From Candidatus Saccharimonadota bacterium (GTDB lineage: Bacteria > Patescibacteriota > Saccharimonadia > Saccharimonadales > Saccharimonadaceae): a DNA stretch of 64,000 bases. Numbering within the stretch: the stretch's first letter is position 1; each line of letters opens with the position of its first letter. The translations under genes were made by a program, and so were the position numbers. The stretch covers positions 19,157-83,156 of the forward strand of contig JAEETK010000001.1 in NCBI GenBank assembly GCA_016290315.1. The letters are read 5' to 3'. This document shows, piece after piece, positions 27,643-35,684 of this stretch. The notes beneath the pieces were generated by a model that saw nothing but the letters and a program-made list of their open reading frames with translations, had not been told where the DNA came from and made no database searches.

Positions 27643-28575
27643 ATGTTTAGGAAATTACGAAATAAATTCATTCTGACAAATATGGCAATCACGACGGCAA
27701 TTTTAATAGTGTCGTTTGGTGCTATTTTTGGTTCGACTGCAATTACGAGTATGAATCGTCCGCACGGAATGCAAGATCGGCCGGAATTTGAAGTGTCGAC
27801 TGAAATGCGCGAGGTTTTTGAGGATGAAATTAAACGAGATCGTGCGCAACGTCTGGAGAGATTAGGATTAACTCTGATTCTAGTGGCAATTATGACAGAA
27901 TTGTTAGTTTTTATGGCGAGTTATTATTATGCCGAAAAATCGATTAAGCCAGTAAAAGATGCCTATGACAAACAACGTGAGTTTATTGCGAATGCGTCGC
28001 ATGAACTAAAAACGCCGATTGCAGCGGCGCGAGCAAATTTTGAAGCTTTGGCGACAACGGAGCAACCTTGGACGAATAACGTTGATGCTGAACTGGATAG
28101 GGCGGCTAAACTGGTGAGCGATTTATTAGTGTTAGCGCGAACGGACGGTCGGACGACGGTGCTGGAAAAGAAGAATGCGGATTTGGTGAAAATTGTTAAA
28201 AAACGCGAACAATTGATCGAAGCACGTTTAGGTGAAAAAAAGATAGAACTAGATTTGCCGGATAGTGTAATAGTTAAAATTGTACGCGCCGATTTTGAGC
28301 AAATTTTGGATATTCTGCTAGACAACGCAATTAAATATTCGAAGACGAAAATATGCATTTCTTTGAATGATAAACGCCTAAAAATTTCCAATGATGGAAA
28401 GACGATCCCGTCAGAGAAATTGCCAAAAATATTTGATCGTTTTTATCAAACCGACAAAACAGCAGAAGGATCGGGACTGGGGCTTGCGATTGCAAAATCT
28501 GTGGCCGATCAAAATGGATGGAAGATTTTAGCGGAGTCTGACAAGAAAAGTACGAGTTTTATTTTAGTTTTTTAA
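27643..28575 (+). CDS. Sensor histidine kinase
   Basis: Protein of 310 aa. Two membrane helices (about 11-33 and 75-94) flank a short external loop of roughly 40 residues with charged ends, too small for a ligand-binding domain. The phospho-acceptor is H120 in ASHELKTP. DNAIKYS (N box) and GSGLGLAIAKSVADQNG (G box) make the ATPase domain. The tiny sensor loop recalls Bce-type kinases that sense through a partner ABC transporter, and an ABC permease is encoded next. Confidence 0.92.
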   Translation: MFRKLRNKFILTNMAITTAILIVSFGAIFGSTAITSMNRPHGMQDRPEFEVSTEMREVFEDEIKRDRAQRLERLGLTLILVAIMTELLVFMASYYYAEKSIKPVKDAYDKQREFIANASHELKTPIAAARANFEALATTEQPWTNNVDAELDRAAKLVSDLLVLARTDGRTTVLEKKNADLVKIVKKREQLIEARLGEKKIELDLPDSVIVKIVRADFEQILDILLDNAIKYSKTKICISLNDKRLKISNDGKTIPSEKLPKIFDRFYQTDKTAEGSGLGLAIAKSVADQNGWKILAESDKKSTSFILVF

Positions 28576-28588
28576 GCTTGTTTTTAAG
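28562..28588 (+). promoter_or_regulatory. Response-regulator box candidate upstream of the ABC operon
   Basis: TTTTAGTTTTTTAAGCTT (28562-28579), identical to 26913-26930, followed by TTTTTAAG. It overlaps the last codons of the kinase gene. Confidence 0.5.
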
Positions 28589-28631
28589 TATAAAAGAGAT
28601 AATTTAAACAAAATAATAGAAAGGATTTAGG

Positions 28632-30137
28632 ATGTTTAGGAGCATGCTAAAAAGGAGCTTTTTGTCGATCAGACGGAAGTTGGGGCGAACAATAATATTA
28701 ACACTACTTTTCTTTATGATGGCAAATTTAGTGTTGGCGGCAATTACGATAAAGACGGCCGTTGCGGCGCAGATGAGCTATGCAAAGTCTACGCTTGGTG
28801 GAACGGTGACGGTTCAGGCCGATATGGATGCGATTCGTGAAGCACAGAAAGAAGAGATGGAAAATGGTGGCGATCGCAAAGAAATGTTTAAAAACATGGT
28901 GCGTCCGGCCGTTGATGTAGAAACAGCGAACAAAATTGCGGAATATTCTGAGTATGTAAAAGATTATTCTTATGAGATATCGAGTTCGGCAAATTCGGCG
29001 GAATTAGAAGTCGTTGAGTCTGAAGGTGGCGATATGGGCGATGGTCCTGGCGGTTTTGGGCGTAGGGACATGGAGTCGTCGGAAGATATTACTCTAGATG
29101 GCGATATAACAATCTATGGCATAAATGCGTATGCATATATTTCTGGTGTGCAAAATGAGTCAATGACGATAAAGGACGGAACGTATTTTGATGAAGATTC
29201 TAATGACAAGGCGATGATTTCGTATGAGTTTGCAGAGTTAAATGATTTAAAAGTTGGTGAAAAATTTAAAATTAAAAATATTTACACGGAAAAAGAAATT
29301 GAATTAGAAGTAGTGGGCATTTACGACAGTTCCGAGGAGCGTGCAAGTGCAAATGCTATTTATATGAATATCGACACGGCGGCAAAGTTTTTGAGTAACG
29401 ATGACTATAATGACGGGAAATTTAATGTCAGCAATGTGAATTATTTTATGATTAATTCTGAAAAAGCCGAAGAATTTGTTGAAAGAGTTAATGCAGATTT
29501 TCCTGAATTATCTGAGAACAACTTAAAGATAGCGGTGGACACGAGCGAATATGACGCGATGTCGAGCTCAATTGAAAGTGTTGGTAGTTTTGCGACAACT
29601 ATTTTAATAATAGTGATTGTGGCGGCGATTATTATAGTAACTTTGATAGTGACAATAAATGTAAAAGATCGTCGATATGAGATGGGGGTTTTGTTGTCTT
29701 TGGGTGCACATAAAAGAAATATTGTGGGGCAAATTGCAACGGAGTTGGTAATAGTTGGAACGATTGGTTTTGTGTTGGCATCGATTTCTGGAACTTTCTT
29801 GGCGAAGAGTATGGGGCAAAGCATTTTAGAGTCACAAATTGCGGCAAGTTCGCAACAGTCTGAGCGTAATTTTGGTCGCCCTGGAGCGCAGATGGGCGGA
29901 AATATGAATGCTCCAGAAATGCCAAGTAACAATTCGGCGAAGTCTTCTGGTGGCAATATGAAGCAGAGAATAATGGCAAACCAGAAAACGGACATTAAGC
30001 TAGATATTAATGCCGCGCCGATGGACTTTCTATTGTTGTTTGTAACGGGGTATGCGGTTATCGTGTTTGCATTAATTATGCCTTCGGTGAATATCTTGCG
30101 CTATCAGCCAAAAGAAATACTAGCGGGAAAGGAGTAG
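28632..30137 (+). CDS. MacB/FtsX-type ABC transporter permease
   Basis: Protein of 501 aa. A first helix (about 16-38) is followed by a large external region (40-310) that contains a Gly/Asp-rich stretch, then helices at about 325-350, 375-400 and 465-490: the MacB/FtsX layout. A Met/Asn-rich external insert (GRPGAQMGGNMNAPEMPSNN) lies before the last helix. Such permeases export peptides or act in envelope stress responses. It is paired with the ATPase three bases downstream. Confidence 0.9.
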   Translation: MFRSMLKRSFLSIRRKLGRTIILTLLFFMMANLVLAAITIKTAVAAQMSYAKSTLGGTVTVQADMDAIREAQKEEMENGGDRKEMFKNMVRPAVDVETANKIAEYSEYVKDYSYEISSSANSAELEVVESEGGDMGDGPGGFGRRDMESSEDITLDGDITIYGINAYAYISGVQNESMTIKDGTYFDEDSNDKAMISYEFAELNDLKVGEKFKIKNIYTEKEIELEVVGIYDSSEERASANAIYMNIDTAAKFLSNDDYNDGKFNVSNVNYFMINSEKAEEFVERVNADFPELSENNLKIAVDTSEYDAMSSSIESVGSFATTILIIVIVAAIIIVTLIVTINVKDRRYEMGVLLSLGAHKRNIVGQIATELVIVGTIGFVLASISGTFLAKSMGQSILESQIAASSQQSERNFGRPGAQMGGNMNAPEMPSNNSAKSSGGNMKQRIMANQKTDIKLDINAAPMDFLLLFVTGYAVIVFALIMPSVNILRYQPKEILAGKE

Positions 30138-30140
30138 AAA

Positions 30141-30788
30141 ATGAATACATTAAAAGTTGAAGGCGTTTCGTATAGTTATAAAAATGCGGCCGGTGAGCAA
30201 GTGATATTGAAAAATGTGAATGCGGAATTTAAGGCTGGAAAAATGTACGCTATTGTAGGGGAGAGCGGTTCTGGCAAAACAACTTTATTGTCACTGCTCT
30301 CTGCGTTGGATAAATTGCAAGAGGGCGACATTAAGTACAACAATAAAAGTTTACGTAAAATTGGCGGAAGCGAATTTAGGCTAAAATATGTAAATATCGT
30401 ATTTCAGTCATATAACTTGATTAAATATATGACTGCGAAAGAAAACGTGGAGGTGGCGATCGATTTTGATGGTAGGAAAGTGGATGCAAATAAATATTTA
30501 AAACAGGTGGGGCTTTCGGAAGAAGAAGGTGGCCGCCTAATCGGAAAGTTGTCTGGTGGGCAGCAGCAACGAGTTGCAATAGCGCGGGCGATTGCTTCAA
30601 ATTCGCCAATTATTGTGGCGGACGAACCGACGGGGAACTTAGATGAAGATACTGAAGAAAAAATAATTGGACTATTTAAAGATTTGGCACATGATGACAA
30701 AAAGATTGTGATTATTGTGACGCATAGTAGGCAAGTAGCAGAGCATGCGGATGAAATACTTCGCCTTAAAAAGGGCAAGCTGAATTAA
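30141..30788 (+). CDS. ABC transporter ATP-binding protein (LolD/MacB-type)
   Basis: Protein of 215 aa. Walker A GESGSGKTT (40-48), Q loop FQSYNLI, signature LSGGQQQR (137-144), Walker B IIVADEP (157-163) and the switch His in THSRQ. This is the typical short ATPase that partners MacB-like permeases. It ends the exporter operon and is followed by a strong terminator. The joint control with the two-component system suggests a defence or envelope-stress exporter; the substrate is unknown. Confidence 0.95.
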   Translation: MNTLKVEGVSYSYKNAAGEQVILKNVNAEFKAGKMYAIVGESGSGKTTLLSLLSALDKLQEGDIKYNNKSLRKIGGSEFRLKYVNIVFQSYNLIKYMTAKENVEVAIDFDGRKVDANKYLKQVGLSEEEGGRLIGKLSGGQQQRVAIARAIASNSPIIVADEPTGNLDEDTEEKIIGLFKDLAHDDKKIVIIVTHSRQVAEHADEILRLKKGKLN

Positions 30789-30789
30789 T

Positions 30790-30826
30790 AAAAAGAGCCG
30801 TCAACGTGTCGAGTTGACGGCTTTTG
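30790..30826. terminator. Bidirectional terminator
   Basis: Stem GCCGTCAAC/GTTGACGGC between the ABC operon and the convergent 30843 gene, with AAAAA on the left and TTTT on the right. Confidence 0.85.
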
Positions 30827-30842
30827 TGTTTGGAGGCGGCGA

Positions 30843-31247
30843 TCAATATAGCCGTTCAAGTTCTACGAAATTGTTAGAACTTTTGCTGTCGGGATAATAA
30901 ATAATGGTGTATTTATATAATCCCGGCCACAGAAGATAGGTTTTTTGGCTTTTATCTCTGAGCAGGTGGATGAAATATGTACGAGCTTCGAACGTTATCT
31001 CGTATTGGTCGCCGTACCGTTTAATCGATGTAGTCTGTGCTGTAATATTGAAGTTCAGCGGTACGCCTTTGATCGTCCAGGACAACTGCGTTTTTACGAG
31101 ATTTATGCTACATTGCTGAATGTCAAGGTCGTTCATGGGGTGTTTTCTGCCTCTTTTGAATCCATTAACATTAGCAATGGTCTCCATAGCTAGTCGCAAT
31201 TGGTCCTCATCCGGTCCAGCTAAGATTGGCACTGTTATGCTGGGCAT
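30843..31247 (-). CDS. Unknown protein, single gene
   Basis: Protein of 134 aa. It is predicted mainly beta in the second half (LSWTIKGVPLNFNITAQTTS, YEITFEARTYFIHLL, LWPGLYKYTIIYY), with no membrane segment. No family is recognised. AAAGGAGG before the ATG is a strong ribosome-binding site. It has its own TTGACA/TTTAAT promoter and shares a terminator with the ABC operon. Confidence 0.65.
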   Translation of the reverse strand: MPSITVPILAGPDEDQLRLAMETIANVNGFKRGRKHPMNDLDIQQCSINLVKTQLSWTIKGVPLNFNITAQTTSIKRYGDQYEITFEARTYFIHLLRDKSQKTYLLWPGLYKYTIIYYPDSKSSNNFVELERLY

Positions 31248-31288
31248 AAGCTCCTCCTTTCAAAAAGTGCAACGACAACGTCATGTAT

Positions 31289-31317
31289 ATTAAAACACTA
31301 TTTATATATATTGTCAA
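31289..31317 (-). promoter_or_regulatory. Sigma70-type promoter
   Basis: Minus strand TTGACA (31312-31317), 17-nt spacer, TTTAAT (31289-31294). Confidence 0.7.
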
Positions 31318-31366
31318 TTTATTCTAAATATTAGTAAATGGATGTGTTGTTGTAAAATTAACATAA

Positions 31367-31382
31367 ACACTAGATATAGCGT
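31367..31382. promoter_or_regulatory. NrdR-box-like palindrome 1
   Basis: ACACTAGATATAGCGT matches the NrdR consensus ACACwATATATwGTGT at 14 of 16 positions. It lies upstream of the -35 of the 31451 gene, 33 bp before a second copy. Confidence 0.65.
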
Positions 31383-31393
31383 ACATTTGCGTA

Positions 31394-31422
31394 TTGACTA
31401 CGCTATATGTAGTGCTTATAAT
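31394..31422 (+). promoter_or_regulatory. Promoter of the NrdD-like gene
   Basis: TTGACT (31394-31399), 17-nt spacer, TATAAT (31417-31422). The spacer is almost filled by NrdR-like box 2, so binding there should block RNA polymerase. Confidence 0.8.
31400..31415. promoter_or_regulatory. NrdR-box-like palindrome 2
   Basis: ACGCTATATGTAGTGC matches the NrdR consensus at 13 of 16 positions and sits exactly between -35 and -10. Confidence 0.65.
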
Positions 31423-31450
31423 TATTTTTGTAAGATAAAAAAGGGCATGT

Positions 31451-31885
31451 ATGAAAAATATTCTTTACTTTGAACCAAGTGATGTAACGAAATTCGATTT
31501 TGAACGTTTTAAAAAATCTTTAAATGAGTATGCAAATGTGTCAGACAAAGATATTAAAGATTCCTTGAAAATGTTTGATAGATTTGAGAATTTGCATGTA
31601 AGTCGTTTGGTAGAGTTAGGGGCGGCTTTGATTGAGAAGAATAGCGATGCGGCATCTGCGAAAAAATATTTCGAAAAATATGGGCAATATTTTGGTAATA
31701 AGTTTGAACGTTTGCGTAGGATTACTGGGTATTTGGTAGGTTCGCTTGATCGTTGGAATGATGGCAAGAAGGCAGAGGAAGCGGCGCGCGTCAAGCATTC
31801 AGTAAACTCCGCGATTGATGATCACGAGCGAGCGGTGCGTCTTGAAGAGCAGGCTATGGCGCACAATATAGCTTATGCGAGCTAG
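31451..31885 (+). CDS. Small protein with NrdD C-terminal glycyl-radical motif
   Basis: Protein of 144 aa. Residues 89-116 (RRITGYLVGSLDRWNDGKKA, then EEAARVKH) align with the C-terminus of class III ribonucleotide reductase NrdD (E. coli RRVCGYLG ... FNAGKQEE ... RVKH); G93 falls on the glycyl-radical Gly681. The first 85 residues are helical and do not look like NrdD, and the NrdD zinc cysteines and catalytic barrel are missing. Two NrdR-like boxes overlap its promoter, which independently ties it to deoxynucleotide metabolism. AAAAAAGGG precedes the ATG. It could be a spare radical domain or a reductase partner. Confidence 0.7.
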   Translation: MKNILYFEPSDVTKFDFERFKKSLNEYANVSDKDIKDSLKMFDRFENLHVSRLVELGAALIEKNSDAASAKKYFEKYGQYFGNKFERLRRITGYLVGSLDRWNDGKKAEEAARVKHSVNSAIDDHERAVRLEEQAMAHNIAYAS

Positions 31886-31900
31886 GCTTGAACTGTTGGT

Positions 31901-32830
31901 CTAGCCGAATTGGATAAGGGCTAGGCCAATAATGCAGAATACTATTGTTATAGTCCGCTTGGTAAGATCTATTTTTGTGATTTTTTCTTTCTCGATTTTT
32001 GGAAATAGTTTAGTGATAAGTATGCCTAGAAGCATGACCGCAAAAGGCTGCACGCCTTGAGCCACAAATGAAACTAGCGCAATAGATGTCATAGTTCCAC
32101 CAAGCGTTGAGAAAACTCCGCTGAATGAGTTAAAGAGCTCATTTATAATATTTAGACCAATTACCTTGCGGCCATTACTTTTGAGCATTTCAATGAATGA
32201 TTTTCGGTATTTTTTAGATAGGACAAAAATAACGATGCCAACTATTAGAAGTGTAAGATTTGTCCATAGTATGGTTTGATTATAATCGTGGCTTTGATTT
32301 GTGTATCTTTCGATAATAAACCATATTGCGTATGCAGATGAGGAGAAGGCCATCATGGCAAAAGTGATGAATTTTTCTTTGCTGAATTTCTTTTTGCTAG
32401 GTTCGTAAGTGACAGTTATGGCTGCAAATGTAATGATGGCGCTGCCGATTAGTTGTAGGGGGCTAATATGTTGATTGTTTAAGACGAGCGGCGAGATAAA
32501 AAGCATGAATACGGGGATTAGTTGGAGTAGTATGGCAATAATGGTCGTATCGTCGCGATTAAGTGCTAAAAAGTAGACGATGGTTGCGGTAGTGTAAAGC
32601 GCAGAATTGAACAGTAATAATAAAATGCTAGGTAGATCGAAGGATGGATTGAAGTTGCAAATGGGTAGGTATATCAATGCCATTACGCCGCCGGCAATAA
32701 TCGTAGACGATAAGGCAAGCGCTCGATAATCTGCATTCTTGATTACTTTTGATATGAGGTATTTGTCGATATGATTGGTGGAGGCGCTAAATATTGCGGC
32801 GATGGTGGCTAAAATAAGAGGGATTAACAT
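31901..32830 (-). CDS. EamA/DMT superfamily ten-span transporter
   Basis: Protein of 309 aa from MLIPLILATIAAIFSAST, with ten predicted helices in two repeats of five. The second repeat starts near residue 160 (KFITFAMMAFSSSAYAIWFI). This is the drug/metabolite transporter layout. An upstream extension of the frame is rejected because it runs through AT-rich non-coding sequence. Substrates of this family range from amino acids to nucleosides. A short-lived extended -10-like TGTTAAAAT lies about 11 nt before the ATG. It converges on the NrdD-like gene. Confidence 0.8.
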   Translation of the reverse strand: MLIPLILATIAAIFSASTNHIDKYLISKVIKNADYRALALSSTIIAGGVMALIYLPICNFNPSFDLPSILLLLFNSALYTTATIVYFLALNRDDTTIIAILLQLIPVFMLFISPLVLNNQHISPLQLIGSAIITFAAITVTYEPSKKKFSKEKFITFAMMAFSSSAYAIWFIIERYTNQSHDYNQTILWTNLTLLIVGIVIFVLSKKYRKSFIEMLKSNGRKVIGLNIINELFNSFSGVFSTLGGTMTSIALVSFVAQGVQPFAVMLLGILITKLFPKIEKEKITKIDLTKRTITIVFCIIGLALIQFG

Positions 32831-32883
32831 AGTATACGTTAATTTTAACAGTAAGCATGTATTTATTGTACTTTGCTTAAAAC

Positions 32884-32911
32884 AAAAAAGCCTCGGCCGG
32901 CTGGCCGAGGG
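32884..32911 (-). terminator. Terminator of the 32920 gene
   Basis: Minus strand stem CCTCGGCC/GGCCGAGG followed by a T-run. Confidence 0.85.
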
Positions 32912-32919
32912 GTGGATGT

Positions 32920-33255
32920 TTAGATGAGAGGGTGCCAACGGTTGAAAGTTTCGTAGTATAACTGTTTGACTTGATCGTCGGACATGCCATTAATAATATC
33001 GATATTTTCGCGGGCGGTGGATGTGATGGCTCCAATGTCGGTCAGCGTTTTTTGTGGATCTTGGCCGAATGCGGCATCGATTCTATTGTGAAAATCTTGG
33101 CCCATGTGAACTATGAGCTCATCGCGCATGACGTCAACCTCTGTTCTCGACTTCAGCCCCAGCCGAAGCCGATAGGTGAGGAGTCGGAATAATGACCAGT
33201 TAAAGACTAACAGCAATAGGAGCGATAAACATATTGGTAAAATATATCGCGACAT
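32920..33255 (-). CDS. Small membrane-anchored unknown protein, single gene
   Basis: Protein of 111 aa. One hydrophobic helix at about residues 4-23 (LPICLSLLLLLVFNWSLF) is followed by a basic patch and a helical soluble tail (residues 40-111). The basic patch after the helix suggests that the tail is cytoplasmic. AGGAGGTGAAAGCTT precedes the ATG. Own promoter and terminator. No family is recognised. Confidence 0.65.
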   Translation of the reverse strand: MSRYILPICLSLLLLLVFNWSLFRLLTYRLRLGLKSRTEVDVMRDELIVHMGQDFHNRIDAAFGQDPQKTLTDIGAITSTARENIDIINGMSDDQVKQLYYETFNRWHPLI

Positions 33256-33309
33256 AAGCTTTCACCTCCTTCTAAAGCTTGGAAAGGTTCTTTGTGAGTA
33301 ACAATATTG

Positions 33310-33338
33310 ATTATAGCACAAAATGCTTTATTTGTAAA
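33310..33338 (-). promoter_or_regulatory. Sigma70-type promoter
   Basis: Minus strand TTTACA (33333-33338), 17-nt spacer ending TGC, TATAAT (33310-33315). Confidence 0.8.
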
Positions 33339-33384
33339 GCATAGCGTTTTAGCTAGGCGTGCTTGCCTAAATGGAGAAAAAGTA

Positions 33385-33413
33385 TTGACAAATATTATTA
33401 AGTATTGTAAAAT
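33385..33413 (+). promoter_or_regulatory. Sigma70-type promoter
   Basis: TTGACA (33385-33390), 17-nt spacer, TAAAAT (33408-33413), driving the SPFH lipoprotein operon. Confidence 0.8.
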
Positions 33414-33492
33414 TCGATTACTGACTTACGCCGGTCGGTAAATTTTTTTTGCTTGTATGGCGTGCACTTTTATAGAAAGGTTGGTAGCAAAC

Positions 33493-34446
33493 ATGAGTAA
33501 AGTCAAGAAACTGTTGTTAATGGCTGCAACATTTGTGGTCATGATGCTGGTCTGCGTCGGGTGTGGATATGACACCGTACCGAGCGGCTCGACTGGAGTT
33601 ATTATGATCGATGGTGTCGCGCAGGATAAGTACGTGGAAGGGGGAAGATTCGAGAATAACGACAAAGAGCACACAACGCTTAAAATTGTCGATAACAAAA
33701 TCCTTACAAAGGATGATTTCCCCGGCTGCGAGGCGCAAAGTAAAGACGATATCATCGTCAATGCGTCATCGTACGCTGTAAGCTTCAGGATCGGGGCTGG
33801 TCCGAAATCAGTATGGCTGGTCCGCAACGTAGCTATTCCTGATAGCGGGAATTGGAAAGACATTATTCCGGACCCGATTGTAGAGAGCGCACTGAAGGAT
33901 GCACTTCTTGAAGTAGAAGCAAAAAATGTCACAAAACGGATCTACGTCGAGCCGTTGTTCAAGAAGATTCTCCAGGAGCGTCTGGACGAACACTTTGGAT
34001 ACAACGATGGGAAGGGTGATACTTCCTTAGTCACGGTCAACTCTGTGGCGATTGGAAATCTGTCACCTCAGGAAGAATACGATAAGGAACTGTCGAGATC
34101 TCAGATTCTTGCAAAAAAGGCCGAGAACGACAAAAGACAGGCAGAACTCGAGCGGGAAAAAGCATCGACTGACGCCGAAGTTGAACTGGCGAAAGTCAAA
34201 GCGACAGCGGAGGTTGATCGCGTTAAGGCTGAAACAGCGGCAGAAATCGCTAAGCTGGAGGCGGAGAAAGAGGCTGCTAAGTGGGAAGTAATGTCTAAGT
34301 ACTTTACTTCCGAGCAGATCGCCCGGATGCTGATGGTTGACCAGTTCACGAAAGGCTGGGATGGACATGCGAACGACCCGCTGTTCGATGCGATGCTCAA
34401 GATGTCTGGTGTCGATGATGCCGGAGCTGCGTCACAGCAGAATTGA
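33493..34446 (+). CDS. SPFH/prohibitin-like lipoprotein
   Basis: Protein of 317 aa starting MSKVKKLLLM. A basic start and hydrophobic core end in CVGC, a lipoprotein-like signal with an unusual Cys at -3. VPSGSTGVIMIDG and the following 150 residues are the SPFH (band 7) pattern. Residues 200-265 form an Ala/Glu/Lys coiled coil, as in prohibitins, and the end is a small helical domain. It would be anchored on the outer face of the membrane, unlike the SPFH protein at 12980. Codon use is richer in G/C-ending codons than in nearby genes. It is co-transcribed with the next gene. Confidence 0.75.
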   Translation: MSKVKKLLLMAATFVVMMLVCVGCGYDTVPSGSTGVIMIDGVAQDKYVEGGRFENNDKEHTTLKIVDNKILTKDDFPGCEAQSKDDIIVNASSYAVSFRIGAGPKSVWLVRNVAIPDSGNWKDIIPDPIVESALKDALLEVEAKNVTKRIYVEPLFKKILQERLDEHFGYNDGKGDTSLVTVNSVAIGNLSPQEEYDKELSRSQILAKKAENDKRQAELEREKASTDAEVELAKVKATAEVDRVKAETAAEIAKLEAEKEAAKWEVMSKYFTSEQIARMLMVDQFTKGWDGHANDPLFDAMLKMSGVDDAGAASQQN

Positions 34447-34463
34447 AATAACAAGGAGAAGCG

Positions 34464-35006
34464 ATGAAGAAGAAAATCGACTGGGTGACGGTTGCTGCAG
34501 TGCTGGTATTTCTTGTCGTTGGCTTAGCAATTTACCTGATTTCCGACTTTTATGGTCCGGGAATTGTCACTAAATGGGTAAAGCAGCTTTCTCACCCGGC
34601 CGATGAAGCGCAGGAGGAACAGCCGCCGGTTTTACCCGAAAAGCGTCTCGTCGTGAATCCTAACTTTGACGGAACGAAAGATGAATATATCTTCGTGGAA
34701 GCCGTCGATGATGAGGGTGTCGTGACGGAGATTCGCAAAATCACCAAATATCGTTATTATAGCGATAATGGTGATGCGATTGCCGAGACGACAATTCGTG
34801 CCTACGACAGCGGAGGTGAAGTTCTTTCCGTAAATAGTAGTCGCGAGCAGGTGAAGAATCCCGACACATCGGTCGCCAGAAAAGAAGCGATTTATACATA
34901 TCGCTATAGCGATGAAAAAATCGACTGTACCATAACAGTCACTTCTTATCTGGCCGATGGCACTGTTGCTTCGACAGACGTTCGAGAATCGGAGCGCCTG
35001 AGATAA
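34464..35006 (+). CDS. Membrane-anchored beta-rich protein, partner of the SPFH lipoprotein
   Basis: Protein of 180 aa. One helix (residues 9-27) is followed by a Pro/Glu linker and a soluble domain from about residue 60 with repeated beta strands (ITKYRYYSDNGDAIAETTIR, AIYTYRYSDEKIDCTITVTS). CAAGGAGAAGCG before the ATG is a good ribosome-binding site. It lies 17 nt after the SPFH gene and before a strong terminator, so the two form an operon and may form a complex. No family is recognised. Confidence 0.7.
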   Translation: MKKKIDWVTVAAVLVFLVVGLAIYLISDFYGPGIVTKWVKQLSHPADEAQEEQPPVLPEKRLVVNPNFDGTKDEYIFVEAVDDEGVVTEIRKITKYRYYSDNGDAIAETTIRAYDSGGEVLSVNSSREQVKNPDTSVARKEAIYTYRYSDEKIDCTITVTSYLADGTVASTDVRESERLR

Positions 35007-35027
35007 AAGCCATCATACTAACCTTAC

Positions 35028-35052
35028 AAGCCCCCCCTTTGGGGGGCTTTTT
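35028..35052 (+). terminator. Terminator
   Basis: Stem AAGCCCCCC/GGGGGGCTT followed by TTT. Confidence 0.85.
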
Positions 35053-35095
35053 CATGTTAGGCGTTGTATAATGTAGTTATAAGCAAAAGGGTTTT

Positions 35096-35674
35096 ATGAA
35101 AGACAATACAAATACAGAGGCAAATGCGGGCAATATGGAAAGGAAAAGCAGGGAGATTGGGTTAGTTATTACTATTATTATTATTTCTTTGGTGGCTTTT
35201 GCTGGGGCCGGATTGAGCGCTTATGAGTTTATTGATAATTCTAAGAAAGACGAGCAGATACAGAGTTTACAAAACAAGATAAAGGAACTTGAAAAGGAGG
35301 TATCCGTGGCAACTAATGGCAAGTCGAGGATTAGAGTTGTTAGTTCGAGTTGGAGCGGTTGGAGTAAGGATTATAAGCCGGTAGAAAAGGAATCATTTTG
35401 TGAAATTAAATTGTACGAAAAATGCGTAGTGACAACTCGTCATTATTCGGATACGTCTGGTAGGGAGTGGGATGAAGAAATTCTTTCGTTTGAAGTTAGA
35501 AGTGTCGATGACGATAAGATTAGTATACATACCTTTCAGGATTTTTCTTATAACGGAAGCGGTTTAAGAAATACCAAGCGGGATTTTGTAATTGAGGCTG
35601 GGGAGTCACTAAGGCTTACGACTCCTACGATGGATGAGGGCGATATTTTCACTCTTTCATTGACCGAAGAGTAG
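35096..35674 (+). CDS. Membrane-anchored coiled-coil plus beta-domain protein
   Basis: Protein of 192 aa. One helix (about 22-45) is followed by a short coiled coil (KKDEQIQSLQNKIKELEKEV) and a soluble beta-rich domain with two Cys (C102, C110 by count). The same plan (helix, KxxEIxSLQ coiled coil, external domain) occurs in the convergent gene at 36288. TATAAT at about 35067 supplies a promoter. The function is unknown; the architecture suggests a surface protein of the symbiont. Confidence 0.7.
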   Translation: MKDNTNTEANAGNMERKSREIGLVITIIIISLVAFAGAGLSAYEFIDNSKKDEQIQSLQNKIKELEKEVSVATNGKSRIRVVSSSWSGWSKDYKPVEKESFCEIKLYEKCVVTTRHYSDTSGREWDEEILSFEVRSVDDDKISIHTFQDFSYNGSGLRNTKRDFVIEAGESLRLTTPTMDEGDIFTLSLTEE

Positions 35675-35684
35675 ACTGGTCGAA

